Source: Gammaproteobacteria bacterium
GTDB lineage: Bacteria > Pseudomonadota > Gammaproteobacteria > Steroidobacterales > GCA-2729495
NCBI GenBank assembly: GCA_030429685.1
Contig: JAUIEY010000052.1
Span: 1-10,350, forward strand
Length of the DNA stretch: 10,350 bases
Direction of reading: 5' to 3'
Of the stretch, positions 1-5,928 are shown one piece after another. The notes beneath the pieces were generated by a model, which did no database searches, was not told the origin of the DNA, and saw only the letters and a list, made by a program, of their open reading frames with translations. Each line of letters starts with the position of its first letter. The stretch's first letter is position 1. Made by a program: the position numbers and the translations under genes.

Positions 1-98
1 CGAGCAGTAACCAGTGTGCGGTAGCGTAGTTCGGCCGGCGGCCCGGCGGTCGTTAGTACAGGTGATATAACAACTTTGAGCAGATGGAGGCCTGTGTC
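1..98. other. Leader region upstream of the first gene
   Basis: No gene is supported here. A TAA at 8-10 could end an upstream gene but there is too little sequence to tell. Bases 34-47 can fold as GCCGG-cggc-CCGGC, without a following T-run. An AT-rich patch around 63-71 (GATATAAC) could hold a -10 element for the gene starting at 99, but no convincing -35 precedes it. GGAGG at 86-90 is the ribosome binding site for the ATG at 99. Confidence 0.35.
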
Positions 99-1223
99 AT
101 GAAAGGAAAAAAACAGTTTACATTCGCCGCGTTGTTCTGCGCGTTGCTTGCTTATAGCGGCACGCTCTGGAGCGGTGGTCACGGCGCGCCTGGCGCCGAT
201 GCCAAACCCGTGGACAAGAGCAAGGAACTGCCGGTGCGCAGGATTCCGAATATTCCGGCGGCGGCCGAAGCCTACTATGCGCCGGACGACTATCATCTTA
301 TTGCGCAGACTCAGGACCCGGATGCACAGAAACCGGAAGGTAGTCGTATAGGTGGCGCACTGACTTATATATTTACCGATGACGGTAAAACGATACGGCG
401 TATTAATGACCGCGGTCAGGATGCCTGCTCCTACTTTTTTCCGGATCAGAAACGCATTGTGTGGACGTCAACCAAAGACCACATGGATATGCCGCTGGGC
501 GACTGGGGTAGCCAGGATGATTACCCACAGGGAGCGGAGCTCTATACTTCCGACCTGAACGGCAACAACATTGTCCGGCTGACCAACAATGAGTACTACG
601 AAGCCGAGGTTTCTATATCACCGAACGGTGAGTGGATCGTGTTTGGCCGTCAGATTGACGGCAACATGAACCTCTGGCGGATGCGTGCCGACGGCAGCGA
701 CGAACAGCAAATCACCTTTACCGAAGACTGGCAGCCGGGCGCCCCGTTTTACCTGCCTGATAATGAAACCATCATGTTTCGGGCCTGGCGGAGTTCCGAG
801 TACGGCAAGGTTTTCCCGACGCCAATGACGGTATTCACCATCAAGCACGACGGTACCGAACTCAGGCAGCGCACATTTGATCGCGACATGAACTGGGCGC
901 CTTATCCGGCATCCGATGGTCGTCACTACGTGTTTGTCAGAATCGTAGATCGCAACTGGGAAGTATTTCTCGGCGATCTGGCCGGCGGCGAACCGGTCAG
1001 GCTGACCTACAACATCGGCTTCGACGGTCTGCCGTCACTGTCAAAGAATGGCAAGAAAATGCTGTTCGCCCGCAGCGAAACCGGCCGGTCAAATCTGTCC
1101 ACTTACGTGATGGACATGTCGTCATTTGATCTGGGGCCGGACCAATACAAGGGCATCCCGGAAACTGTTGTGCCGGAAAATGCAGTGTTCGTGACTGACT
1201 TCAACGTGACCGGCGGCCAATAG
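99..1223 (+). CDS. Exported TolB-like PD40 beta-propeller protein
   Basis: Predicted 374-residue exported beta-propeller of the TolB/WD40-like PD40 class. Residues 1-30 form a signal peptide (basic MKGKK, then a hydrophobic stretch), so it acts in the periplasm or outside the cell. Degenerate blade motifs of the kind S-P-(D/N)-G-x-x-I-V-F recur at about 113-123 (FFPDQKRIVW), 173-182 (SISPNGEWIVF), 218-227 (YLPDNETIMF), 270-279 (ASDGRHYVFV) and 313-323. Strands reading LYTSDLNG, LWRMRADGS and VFTIKHDGT look like the outer strands of successive blades. I chose the ATG at 99 rather than the in-frame ATG at 84 because GGAGG (86-90) sits eight bases before it and the signal peptide then starts cleanly. 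There is no Tol-Pal context, so this is not called tolB. Ligand and pathway are unknown; such propellers usually bind proteins or glycans. Confidence 0.8.
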   Translation: MKGKKQFTFAALFCALLAYSGTLWSGGHGAPGADAKPVDKSKELPVRRIPNIPAAAEAYYAPDDYHLIAQTQDPDAQKPEGSRIGGALTYIFTDDGKTIRRINDRGQDACSYFFPDQKRIVWTSTKDHMDMPLGDWGSQDDYPQGAELYTSDLNGNNIVRLTNNEYYEAEVSISPNGEWIVFGRQIDGNMNLWRMRADGSDEQQITFTEDWQPGAPFYLPDNETIMFRAWRSSEYGKVFPTPMTVFTIKHDGTELRQRTFDRDMNWAPYPASDGRHYVFVRIVDRNWEVFLGDLAGGEPVRLTYNIGFDGLPSLSKNGKKMLFARSETGRSNLSTYVMDMSSFDLGPDQYKGIPETVVPENAVFVTDFNVTGGQ

Positions 1224-1224
1224 T

Positions 1225-1277
1225 CATCTCCCCAAAAAAAAGGGGTCAGCTGATGCTGACCCCTTCGGGGGGAGATG
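1225..1277. repeat. Nested inverted repeat around the terminator
   Basis: An outer inverted repeat CATCTCCCC (1225-1233) / GGGGAGATG (1269-1277) encloses the terminator stem. In the plus-strand RNA, bases 1260-1271 can instead form CCCC-UUCG-GGGG, a stem capped by the very stable UUCG tetraloop; it shares bases 1260-1263 with the terminator stem, so the two folds exclude one another. This may give the plus-strand transcript of the propeller gene a stable 3' end even without a U-tract. Confidence 0.6.
1234..1263 (-). terminator. Intrinsic terminator for the minus-strand small gene
   Basis: Read on the minus strand, a perfect 9-bp stem GGGGTCAGC / GCTGACCCC (plus-strand 1242-1250 and 1255-1263, 4-base loop) is followed at once by eight T residues (A-run at 1234-1241 on the plus strand). 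This is a textbook Rho-independent terminator for transcripts arriving from 1739-1437. On the plus strand there is no T-run after the stem, so it should not act efficiently on the upstream propeller gene. Confidence 0.85.
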
Positions 1278-1322
1278 CAGTGCGGTTACCAGTCGCACTG
1301 CGGTGATGACATGCCTGTCATC
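1277..1322. repeat. Two further hairpins in the 3' region of the small gene
   Basis: Two perfect stems lie side by side: GCAGTGCG (1277-1284) with CGCACTGC (1294-1301), loop of nine bases; and GATGACA (1305-1311) with TGTCATC (1316-1322), loop of four. Together with the terminator they make a run of structures at the end of the minus-strand transcript. The remaining stretch to the stop codon at 1437 shows no supported gene on either strand. Only a tiny open frame of about eleven codons, without a ribosome binding site, was seen on the minus strand. Confidence 0.5.
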
Positions 1323-1436
1323 GGTTCCGGATTTGCCGCTCAAAGGGGGGAGGAGATTGCGGCGATCCGGAGTTTCTTCGCGTCGATGTTGTTGTTCTCG
1401 ATTTAGAGATTCGTCGATGAAAAGCTCTAAAAACTG

Positions 1437-1739
1437 TCAGCCTCGCTCTTCAGCGTCGGCGTCTGACGCAGCCACCAGCACTGACGGCGAACGCGTCAAC
1501 TCGATGGCCAAATCCGCGGCTACACCGTCGCTAAGCTCCTGGGCCGCTGCCCTGGCGTCGGCGCGGACAGAGTCCGCCAGTGCCATGCTCTGGTGCTGTC
1601 CAACCAGCACCGTGCCGCCATCTGCAATTCGAGTGGTCTGCTGCTCACCGGAGCTTTTCACGTAACCCGTGATTCCGGCCAGGAGCAGGGGAGTGATTCC
1701 GATTAAAGCGGGAATCAAAGCTTTTGCCTGACCTTTCAT
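1437..1739 (-). CDS. Small membrane-anchored protein of unknown function, under a sigma-54 promoter
   Basis: A 100-residue protein I do not recognise. Residues 1-6 are basic (MKGQAK), residues 7-27 are hydrophobic (ALIPALIGITPLLLAGITGY), and the rest is soluble, alanine-rich and increasingly acidic, ending DADAEERG. The simplest reading is one N-terminal membrane anchor, or an uncleaved signal, with about 70 residues in the periplasm, probably largely helical. I took the ATG at 1739 rather than the in-frame one at 1769 because AGGAC lies just upstream of it and the basic-hydrophobic N-terminus then starts correctly. The gene stands alone: it has its own -24/-12 promoter upstream and its own terminator downstream, and is divergent from a sigma-54 activator gene. 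That context makes it the likely target of that activator. An overlapping plus-strand frame exists but lacks comparable signals. Confidence 0.7.
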   Translation of the reverse strand: MKGQAKALIPALIGITPLLLAGITGYVKSSGEQQTTRIADGGTVLVGQHQSMALADSVRADARAAAQELSDGVAADLAIELTRSPSVLVAASDADAEERG

Positions 1740-1790
1740 TGCTGTGTCCTGTTTGGTCCGCAAAACCATTTCTGCGGTACGCCCCTACTA

Positions 1791-1808
1791 TTGCAGGAAG
1801 CGTGCCAA
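1791..1808 (-). promoter_or_regulatory. Sigma-54 (-24/-12) promoter
   Basis: On the minus strand 1808-1791 reads TTGGCACGCTTCCTGCAA. It matches the RpoN consensus YTGGCACG-N4-TTGCW at every position except one (C for the first T of TTGC). The GG (1806-1805) and GC (1794-1793) doublets have the required spacing. Transcription would start near 1781, about 40 bases before the ATG at 1739. The small membrane protein gene is the only gene it can drive. Confidence 0.82.
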
Positions 1809-1825
1809 CTTTTTATTTATATAAA

Positions 1826-1838
1826 TATCAAATACTTA
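1826..1838 (+). promoter_or_regulatory. ihf site: IHF-type binding site between promoter and upstream repeats
   Basis: Bases 1826-1838 read TATCAAATACTTA, a full match to the IHF consensus WATCAA-N4-TTR, inside an AT-rich tract (1810-1839). It lies between the -24/-12 promoter and the upstream CCGT/ACGG repeats, where an IHF bend is commonly needed to bring an enhancer-bound activator to sigma-54 polymerase. IHF matches occur by chance in AT-rich DNA, so the position matters more than the match. Confidence 0.55.
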
Positions 1839-1860
1839 AGGATTTAGGCTGTAACGATAA

Positions 1861-1919
1861 TCCGTGAATAACGGAATATCGCCATTTTAAAATCACGGAA
1901 AACCGTATATATTTACGGC
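1861..1919. promoter_or_regulatory. Cluster of CCGT/ACGG inverted half-sites (candidate enhancer)
   Basis: Five copies of a half-site of form NCCGTNA occur in 59 bases: TCCGTGA 1861 (+), TCCGTTA 1875-1869 (-), TCCGTGA 1899-1893 (-), ACCGTAT 1902 (+) and GCCGTAA 1919-1913 (-). The first two form a perfect dyad TCCGT-gaata-ACGGA (1861-1875). The last two form a dyad CCGTA-N6-TACGG (1903-1918). Dyad centres are about 42 bp apart, near four helical turns, and lie about 87 and 130 bp upstream of the predicted sigma-54 start. That is typical for upstream activating sites. The last copy touches the activator's own start codon, which suggests autoregulation. Binding by the adjacent activator is inferred. 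Confidence 0.6.
1908..1913 (+). promoter_or_regulatory. Possible -10 element giving a leaderless activator mRNA
   Basis: TATATT at 1908-1913 is a reasonable -10 hexamer, and a start seven bases after it falls on the A of the ATG at 1920. The 17-bp-spaced upstream hexamer TTTTAA (1885-1890) is a weak -35. A second -10-like GATAAT lies at 1856-1861, also with a poor -35, and would give a leader of about 50 bases. Neither is certain. Confidence 0.3.
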
Positions 1920-3773
1920 ATGAAGAAACCTGCCCGAAATCTGTATAGAAAAAAAGAACTGTTTGCGCGCATGCCGATACTGGCCGCCGTGCTCGACCAG
2001 AGTGGCCGCTTTCTGGAAGTCAGCGATAAATGGATGGAGCGCACCGGTTATTCGGCCGCCGAACTGCGTGGCCGTTCGCCGGAAGACATCGCTACGCCGG
2101 AGTCGGCCAGGCGCATTCGTCAGGAACACCTGCCCGGTTTTCGTCGCACCGGCAAACTGGATCATGTCTCGGTTGGTTTTATCGCCAAAGACGGCACCAG
2201 TCTGGAATTTTTAATGAAGGCGCGGGTGATCTATGACGACGACGATGAACCGCGCTACTCCATCGCCGTGTTTTTCGAAGCTTCTGCGCTCGCCCGGGCG
2301 GAACGACGCTACGAAGACTTGTATCACTCGACGCCGGCGATGTTGCATACCATCGATACCGAGGGTCGCATCACCGACGTAAGTAACCACTGGCTCGACA
2401 AGCTTGGTTACGGCCGTGAAGAGGTCATCGGCCGTTCCATTCTCGACTTCCTCAGCGCCGATTCGGGCGAGCAATCCAAGAACCGCCTCAAAGAGATTTT
2501 CGAAACCGGCAACCTCAACAATATTCCTAGACAGATGGTGACCAAGAGCGGTGAGGTGCTCGACGTGCTGTGTTCGGCCCATACGGAGGTCGATAAAATC
2601 CGTGGCGCGCGTACGGTGCTGGTTGCCACCAAGGATATGACCGAGCGCAACCGCGCCGAATCAAAACTGCGCGAAGCCTACGGTGAAATAGCACGGCTCA
2701 AGGAGGAACTGGAACGCGAGCGCGACTACCTGCGCGAAGAGGTCTCAGTGTCGATGAATTTCGGTCGGATTGTCGGCGAAAGCCCGGCGCTGGGCGCCAT
2801 GCTGGCGCGCATTGAGGCCGTCGCCGATACGCCGGCCAATGTGCTGATCGTCGGCGAAACCGGCACCGGCAAGGAGCTCGTGGCGCATGCCATCCATGCC
2901 CGCAGCCGCCGGGCCGAGGCGCCTCTGGTCAAGGTCAACTGCGCTTCCATACCGCATGAACTGTTCGAGAGTGAATTTTTCGGTCATGCCAAGGGCGCGT
3001 TCACGGGTGCCTACAAGGATCGTGTCGGTCGCTTCCAGCTGGCTGACGGCGGCACTATCTTTCTTGACGAGGTCGGTGAAATCCCCCTGGAATTGCAGGG
3101 CAAATTGCTGCGTGTTCTGCAGGAGCGCGAGTTTGAAAGAGTGGGCGAAGATGTCACCCGTCAGGTCGACGTGCGTGTGATAGCGGCTACCAACCGCGAT
3201 CTCGAAAAGGAAGTTGAAGCCGGCAATTTCCGTGAAGACCTGTACTACCGGTTGAGTGTGTTTCCCGTGCAGGTGCCGCCATTGCGCAAGCGCGGCGACG
3301 ATGTTATCCAGATTGCGGTGCATTTTCTGGAGCAGATCTGTCGTGACTTTGGTCGCCCGGTGCCCAACTTTACCCAGAGTCAGGTGGATGAGATGCGGCA
3401 CTATGACTGGCCAGGCAACATCCGGGAGCTCAAGAATCTGATCGAGCGGGCGGTTATCCTGTCGCGGGATGACAGCCGGCTGGAGCTTTCTTTGCCGACG
3501 CAGGGGACGTCCGTTGCGTCTGACAGCGAAGCTATCGTACTTCCGGCAGCGGGCGCCGCGCGGGGTAAGCGCGGCTTCATCACGGAACGGGAAATGAAAC
3601 GCCAACAGCGGGAAAATATCCGCCGCGCTCTCGAGTATGCCGGCTGGCGCGTATCTGGCGAACAGGGTGCGGCCAGTCTGCTGGGGCTGAAGCCCAGCAC
3701 CCTGAGTGATCGCATGCGCGCGCTGGGCCTGCAGAAACCCCCGGGCCTGAAACGCAGCCGCAAGGCATCATGA
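1920..3773 (+). CDS. PAS-PAS sigma-54-dependent transcriptional activator (AAA+, Fis-type HTH)
   Basis: A 617-residue bacterial enhancer-binding protein. Two PAS sensor domains (about 17-125 and 130-245) are followed by a charged coiled-coil linker (about 245-277), a complete AAA+ sigma-54 interaction domain and a C-terminal Fis-like helix-turn-helix (about 565-603). The AAA+ core has Walker A GETGTGKE (312-319), the sigma-54-contacting loop GAFTGA (359-364), Walker B GTIFLDE (378-384), sensor I ATNRDL (423-428), the arginine-finger region REDLYYRL (438-445) and sensor II WPGNIREL (497-504). All key residues are present, so it should be an active ATPase. There is no receiver domain, so control is probably through a ligand or redox signal at the PAS domains. 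The ATG at 1920 has no Shine-Dalgarno; an alternative ATG at 1971 has none either and would trim the first PAS domain. Its stop overlaps the dacB start (ATGA). Confidence 0.93.
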   Translation: MKKPARNLYRKKELFARMPILAAVLDQSGRFLEVSDKWMERTGYSAAELRGRSPEDIATPESARRIRQEHLPGFRRTGKLDHVSVGFIAKDGTSLEFLMKARVIYDDDDEPRYSIAVFFEASALARAERRYEDLYHSTPAMLHTIDTEGRITDVSNHWLDKLGYGREEVIGRSILDFLSADSGEQSKNRLKEIFETGNLNNIPRQMVTKSGEVLDVLCSAHTEVDKIRGARTVLVATKDMTERNRAESKLREAYGEIARLKEELERERDYLREEVSVSMNFGRIVGESPALGAMLARIEAVADTPANVLIVGETGTGKELVAHAIHARSRRAEAPLVKVNCASIPHELFESEFFGHAKGAFTGAYKDRVGRFQLADGGTIFLDEVGEIPLELQGKLLRVLQEREFERVGEDVTRQVDVRVIAATNRDLEKEVEAGNFREDLYYRLSVFPVQVPPLRKRGDDVIQIAVHFLEQICRDFGRPVPNFTQSQVDEMRHYDWPGNIRELKNLIERAVILSRDDSRLELSLPTQGTSVASDSEAIVLPAAGAARGKRGFITEREMKRQQRENIRRALEYAGWRVSGEQGAASLLGLKPSTLSDRMRALGLQKPPGLKRSRKAS

Positions 3774-5236
3774 AATTGTCGGCAAAGGCCGGGGCAGGCT
3801 GGTTGCGCGGGCTGTGCCTGTGTTTGCTGGCGTTGCCCCTCGGGGCGGCGGACCCGGCCTGGCAGGCCGCGCCGGAGCCATTGCGGCGTGTGCTTGAGGC
3901 GCATGCGGTACCGCACACGGCGGCAGGTTTCTACGTACAGCAACTGGATGCTGCTGAACCCTTGCTCAGCATCAATGCAGAGACCGGTTTTAATCCCGCC
4001 TCGACGATCAAGTTGCTGACCACCTGGCTGGCGCTTGCCGAGCTCGGACCAGCCTACACCTGGCCGACCGAGGTCTGGCTGGACGGCAAGCTGGAACGCG
4101 GCGTATTGCAGGGGGATCTGATTCTCAAGGGTTATGGCGACCCGTACCTGATTACCGAAAGGCTGTGGTCGCTGCAGCGCCAGCTCAGACTGCGCGGCTT
4201 GCGAAAAATAACCGGCGACCTGGTCATTGATAACAGTGCATTCGTCGATGAGTATGGTGATCCGGGCTTGTTTGATGGCGAGAGCCTGCGTGCCTACAAC
4301 GTGGTTCCCGATGCTTTGCTAATCAATTTTCAGGCGCTGCGGCTGTACTTCCAGCCGGAACCGGCAGCCGATCGCGTCAAAGTATTTGCCGATCCGATGC
4401 CGGCCAATCTGGCACTGGAGAATCGCCTGCGGCTGCGGCCCGGCAAATGCGGCGGGTTTCGCAACGGCGTGAAACTGGAGCTGGAAGGCGGCGCGGCCCG
4501 GGATCGTCTGATTGTTTCCGGTGACTACGGCGCCGAGTGTGAACTCTGGTCGCTGACCCGGTCGGTCCTGACCGGGCCGGGTTTCGCCTACGGGGTATTC
4601 CGCTCGCTGTGGGAGGAGACCGGCGGCACGCTGGCCGGCACATTGCGTGTTGAGCCCGATGCACTGGCAAATTTTTCTGCCGATGCCGAACCTTTTTTAC
4701 GGGTAGAATCGCCGCCGCTCGGTGATCTGATTCGCTACGTCAACAAGTTCAGCAACAACGTCATGTCACGGCACCTGTTTTTAACTCTGGGTGCCGAGGC
4801 GTTTGGTACCCCTGCAACCATGGACAAGGGCCGCAAGGCAGCCGGTCTGGCGTTACAACGACAGGGGCTGGAGTTGCCGCGGCTGCGGCTGGACAATGGC
4901 GCGGGGCTGTCACGGCAGACCCGGATCACCGCCCGCGGGCTGGCGCAGGTTCTGCGGCGCGCCGCGGACAGTTCCTGGTACGCGGAATTTATGTCATCGC
5001 TGTCCCTGGCGGGTATGGACGGAACCCTGCGCAAACGTTTCCGAGCGGAACCGGCAACCGGGCAGATGCACCTGAAGACGGGCAGGCTGGACAACGTCTA
5101 CGCAACTGCCGGTTATGTGCATGCGGCTTCGGGGCGCGACTATGTCGTGGTTATTTTGCAGAATTACACGGATGCTGACCGAGGTCCGGGAGAAGAGGCG
5201 CAGGCCGCTTTATTGAGGTGGGTATATGAGCAGTAG
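3770..5236 (+). CDS. dacB: D-alanyl-D-alanine carboxypeptidase/endopeptidase (PBP4 family)
   Basis: A 488-residue class C penicillin-binding protein that removes terminal D-Ala from, or cuts cross-links in, peptidoglycan in the periplasm. A signal peptide (1-26, cleavage near LGA/ADP) is followed by the acyl-serine motif S78-T-I-K81, the SxN motif S328-N-N330 and the KTG motif 436-438. The large insert between the first two motifs, and a DNGAGLS segment (375-381) corresponding to the DGSGLS of this family, distinguish PBP4/DacB from smaller DD-carboxypeptidases; the length is normal for DacB. The ATG overlaps the activator's stop by four bases (ATGA), with AAGG as a modest ribosome binding site, so translation is probably coupled. 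It overlaps the next gene by 11 bases. Co-transcription with a sigma-54 activator is unusual, and nothing in the sequence says the activator controls dacB. Confidence 0.93.
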   Translation: MKLSAKAGAGWLRGLCLCLLALPLGAADPAWQAAPEPLRRVLEAHAVPHTAAGFYVQQLDAAEPLLSINAETGFNPASTIKLLTTWLALAELGPAYTWPTEVWLDGKLERGVLQGDLILKGYGDPYLITERLWSLQRQLRLRGLRKITGDLVIDNSAFVDEYGDPGLFDGESLRAYNVVPDALLINFQALRLYFQPEPAADRVKVFADPMPANLALENRLRLRPGKCGGFRNGVKLELEGGAARDRLIVSGDYGAECELWSLTRSVLTGPGFAYGVFRSLWEETGGTLAGTLRVEPDALANFSADAEPFLRVESPPLGDLIRYVNKFSNNVMSRHLFLTLGAEAFGTPATMDKGRKAAGLALQRQGLELPRLRLDNGAGLSRQTRITARGLAQVLRRAADSSWYAEFMSSLSLAGMDGTLRKRFRAEPATGQMHLKTGRLDNVYATAGYVHAASGRDYVVVILQNYTDADRGPGEEAQAALLRWVYEQ

Positions 5237-5840
5237 AGGGCGTTTTCCGGCAGCCGTCGTGTGGGTGGCAGCCGGTTGGCTGGCGGTAATGAGTGCGCAG
5301 GCCGAGACCGGCTATGTCACCGATATGTTGCAGCTGGAACTTTATGCCAGCGAGGACATGAGCGGCCGGCCGATACAGAAACTTCGCAGCGGCGACAGTT
5401 TTGAAATCCTGGAACGCAAGGGCAGGTACGCAAATGTGCGGTTGCCCGGCGGGCAAAGCGGCTGGATCAAATCGCTGTATATGGTGACCGAAGAGCCGGC
5501 CCGCGCCCGGCTGAACAAACTGGAAAACCAGAACGCCGATCTCACCGCGCGCCTGCAGAGTCTGCAGGCGCAGCTGGCGGACCGGCAGTCCCGGGTAGCG
5601 GAGCTGGAAGGCAGCAGCAGCAACGCTGCCGAGCAACGTGCGGCTGTCGAGGCCGAACTGCAAAGCCTGCGCAGCCGCAATGATGCGCTGGAAAGCACGC
5701 TGTCCAGCTACGGCAGCAGCGTGCCATTGAGCTGGCTGATCGTTATATCGCTGCTGGCGCTGGTGCTGGGCGTTGCCGCCGGCTGGTATTTTATCGACAC
5801 CCGCAGCCGCGCCCGGCATGGTGGTTACCGCGTCTACTAG
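5226..5840 (+). CDS. YgiM-like SH3 domain / coiled-coil / C-terminal TM protein
   Basis: A 204-residue envelope protein of the YgiM type (TIGR04211-like architecture). In order: signal peptide (1-26, cleavage near AQA/ET); a bacterial SH3 domain (about 28-88) with typical turns LRSGDSFEIL and GGQSGWIKSLY; a long coiled coil rich in L, E, Q and R (about 90-160); one transmembrane helix (167-190); and a short basic tail ending in YRVY. The SH3 domain would sit in the periplasm, where such domains bind cell-wall peptides, with the protein held in the inner membrane by its C-terminus. The start at 5226 has GAGGTG closely upstream and overlaps the dacB stop by 11 bases, indicating one operon. Placement next to a PBP4 fits a cell-wall role, but no biochemical function is established here. 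Confidence 0.88.
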   Translation: MSSRGRFPAAVVWVAAGWLAVMSAQAETGYVTDMLQLELYASEDMSGRPIQKLRSGDSFEILERKGRYANVRLPGGQSGWIKSLYMVTEEPARARLNKLENQNADLTARLQSLQAQLADRQSRVAELEGSSSNAAEQRAAVEAELQSLRSRNDALESTLSSYGSSVPLSWLIVISLLALVLGVAAGWYFIDTRSRARHGGYRVY

Positions 5841-5928
5841 CATTTCGATATAGCTGTTAAAAAGTATACATATATGTATACTTTATCGCCTTATGTAGGC
5901 CTGCAACGGGACTGACGGGTGATCGTTT
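5841..5928. other. Gap between operons holding the palindrome and a candidate promoter
   Basis: No gene. It holds the 24-bp palindrome listed separately. A possible sigma-70 promoter for the next operon is CTGTTA (5854-5859), 17 bp, TATACT (5877-5882), with the -10 inside the palindrome. No T-run terminator for the upstream operon was seen. The start at 5929 is preceded by GGGTGA about seven bases upstream, a modest ribosome binding site. Confidence 0.4.
5861..5884. promoter_or_regulatory. Perfect 24-bp palindrome, candidate operator
   Basis: AAAGTATACATA is followed directly by its reverse complement TATGTATACTTT. The symmetry is exact over all 24 bases and stops at both ends. It overlaps a -10-like TATACT, so a dimeric repressor bound here would block the promoter of the two-gene unit starting at 5929. 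As an RNA hairpin it would be AT-only in its core and weak, with just a short T-run, so a terminator role is less likely. Confidence 0.55.

Noticed and set aside
84..98. Upstream in-frame ATG for the propeller gene
   Set aside because: The GGAGG that follows it is the ribosome binding site of the ATG at 99, and the shorter form gives a regular signal peptide.
1380..1420. Direct repeat CGTCGATG at 1381-1388 and 1412-1419
   Set aside because: Two 8-base copies in a short GC-mixed stretch are not enough to call a repeat element, and nothing nearby suggests a protein site or mobile DNA.
1303..1665. Plus-strand open frame of 120 codons opposite the small membrane protein gene
   Set aside because: It begins with GTG without a well placed ribosome binding site, its product is serine/arginine/cysteine-rich like an antisense frame, and the minus strand has promoter, ribosome binding site, membrane anchor and terminator.
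2745..3605. Long minus-strand open frame (286 codons) inside the activator gene
   Set aside because: It is antisense to the AAA+ domain, whose motifs are all intact on the plus strand; long antisense frames are common in GC-rich codon usage, and no ribosome binding site or domain is visible.
5151..5843. Minus-strand open frame of 230 codons over the SH3 protein gene
   Set aside because: The plus-strand gene has signal peptide, SH3 domain, coiled coil and membrane helix; the antisense product has no recognisable feature.
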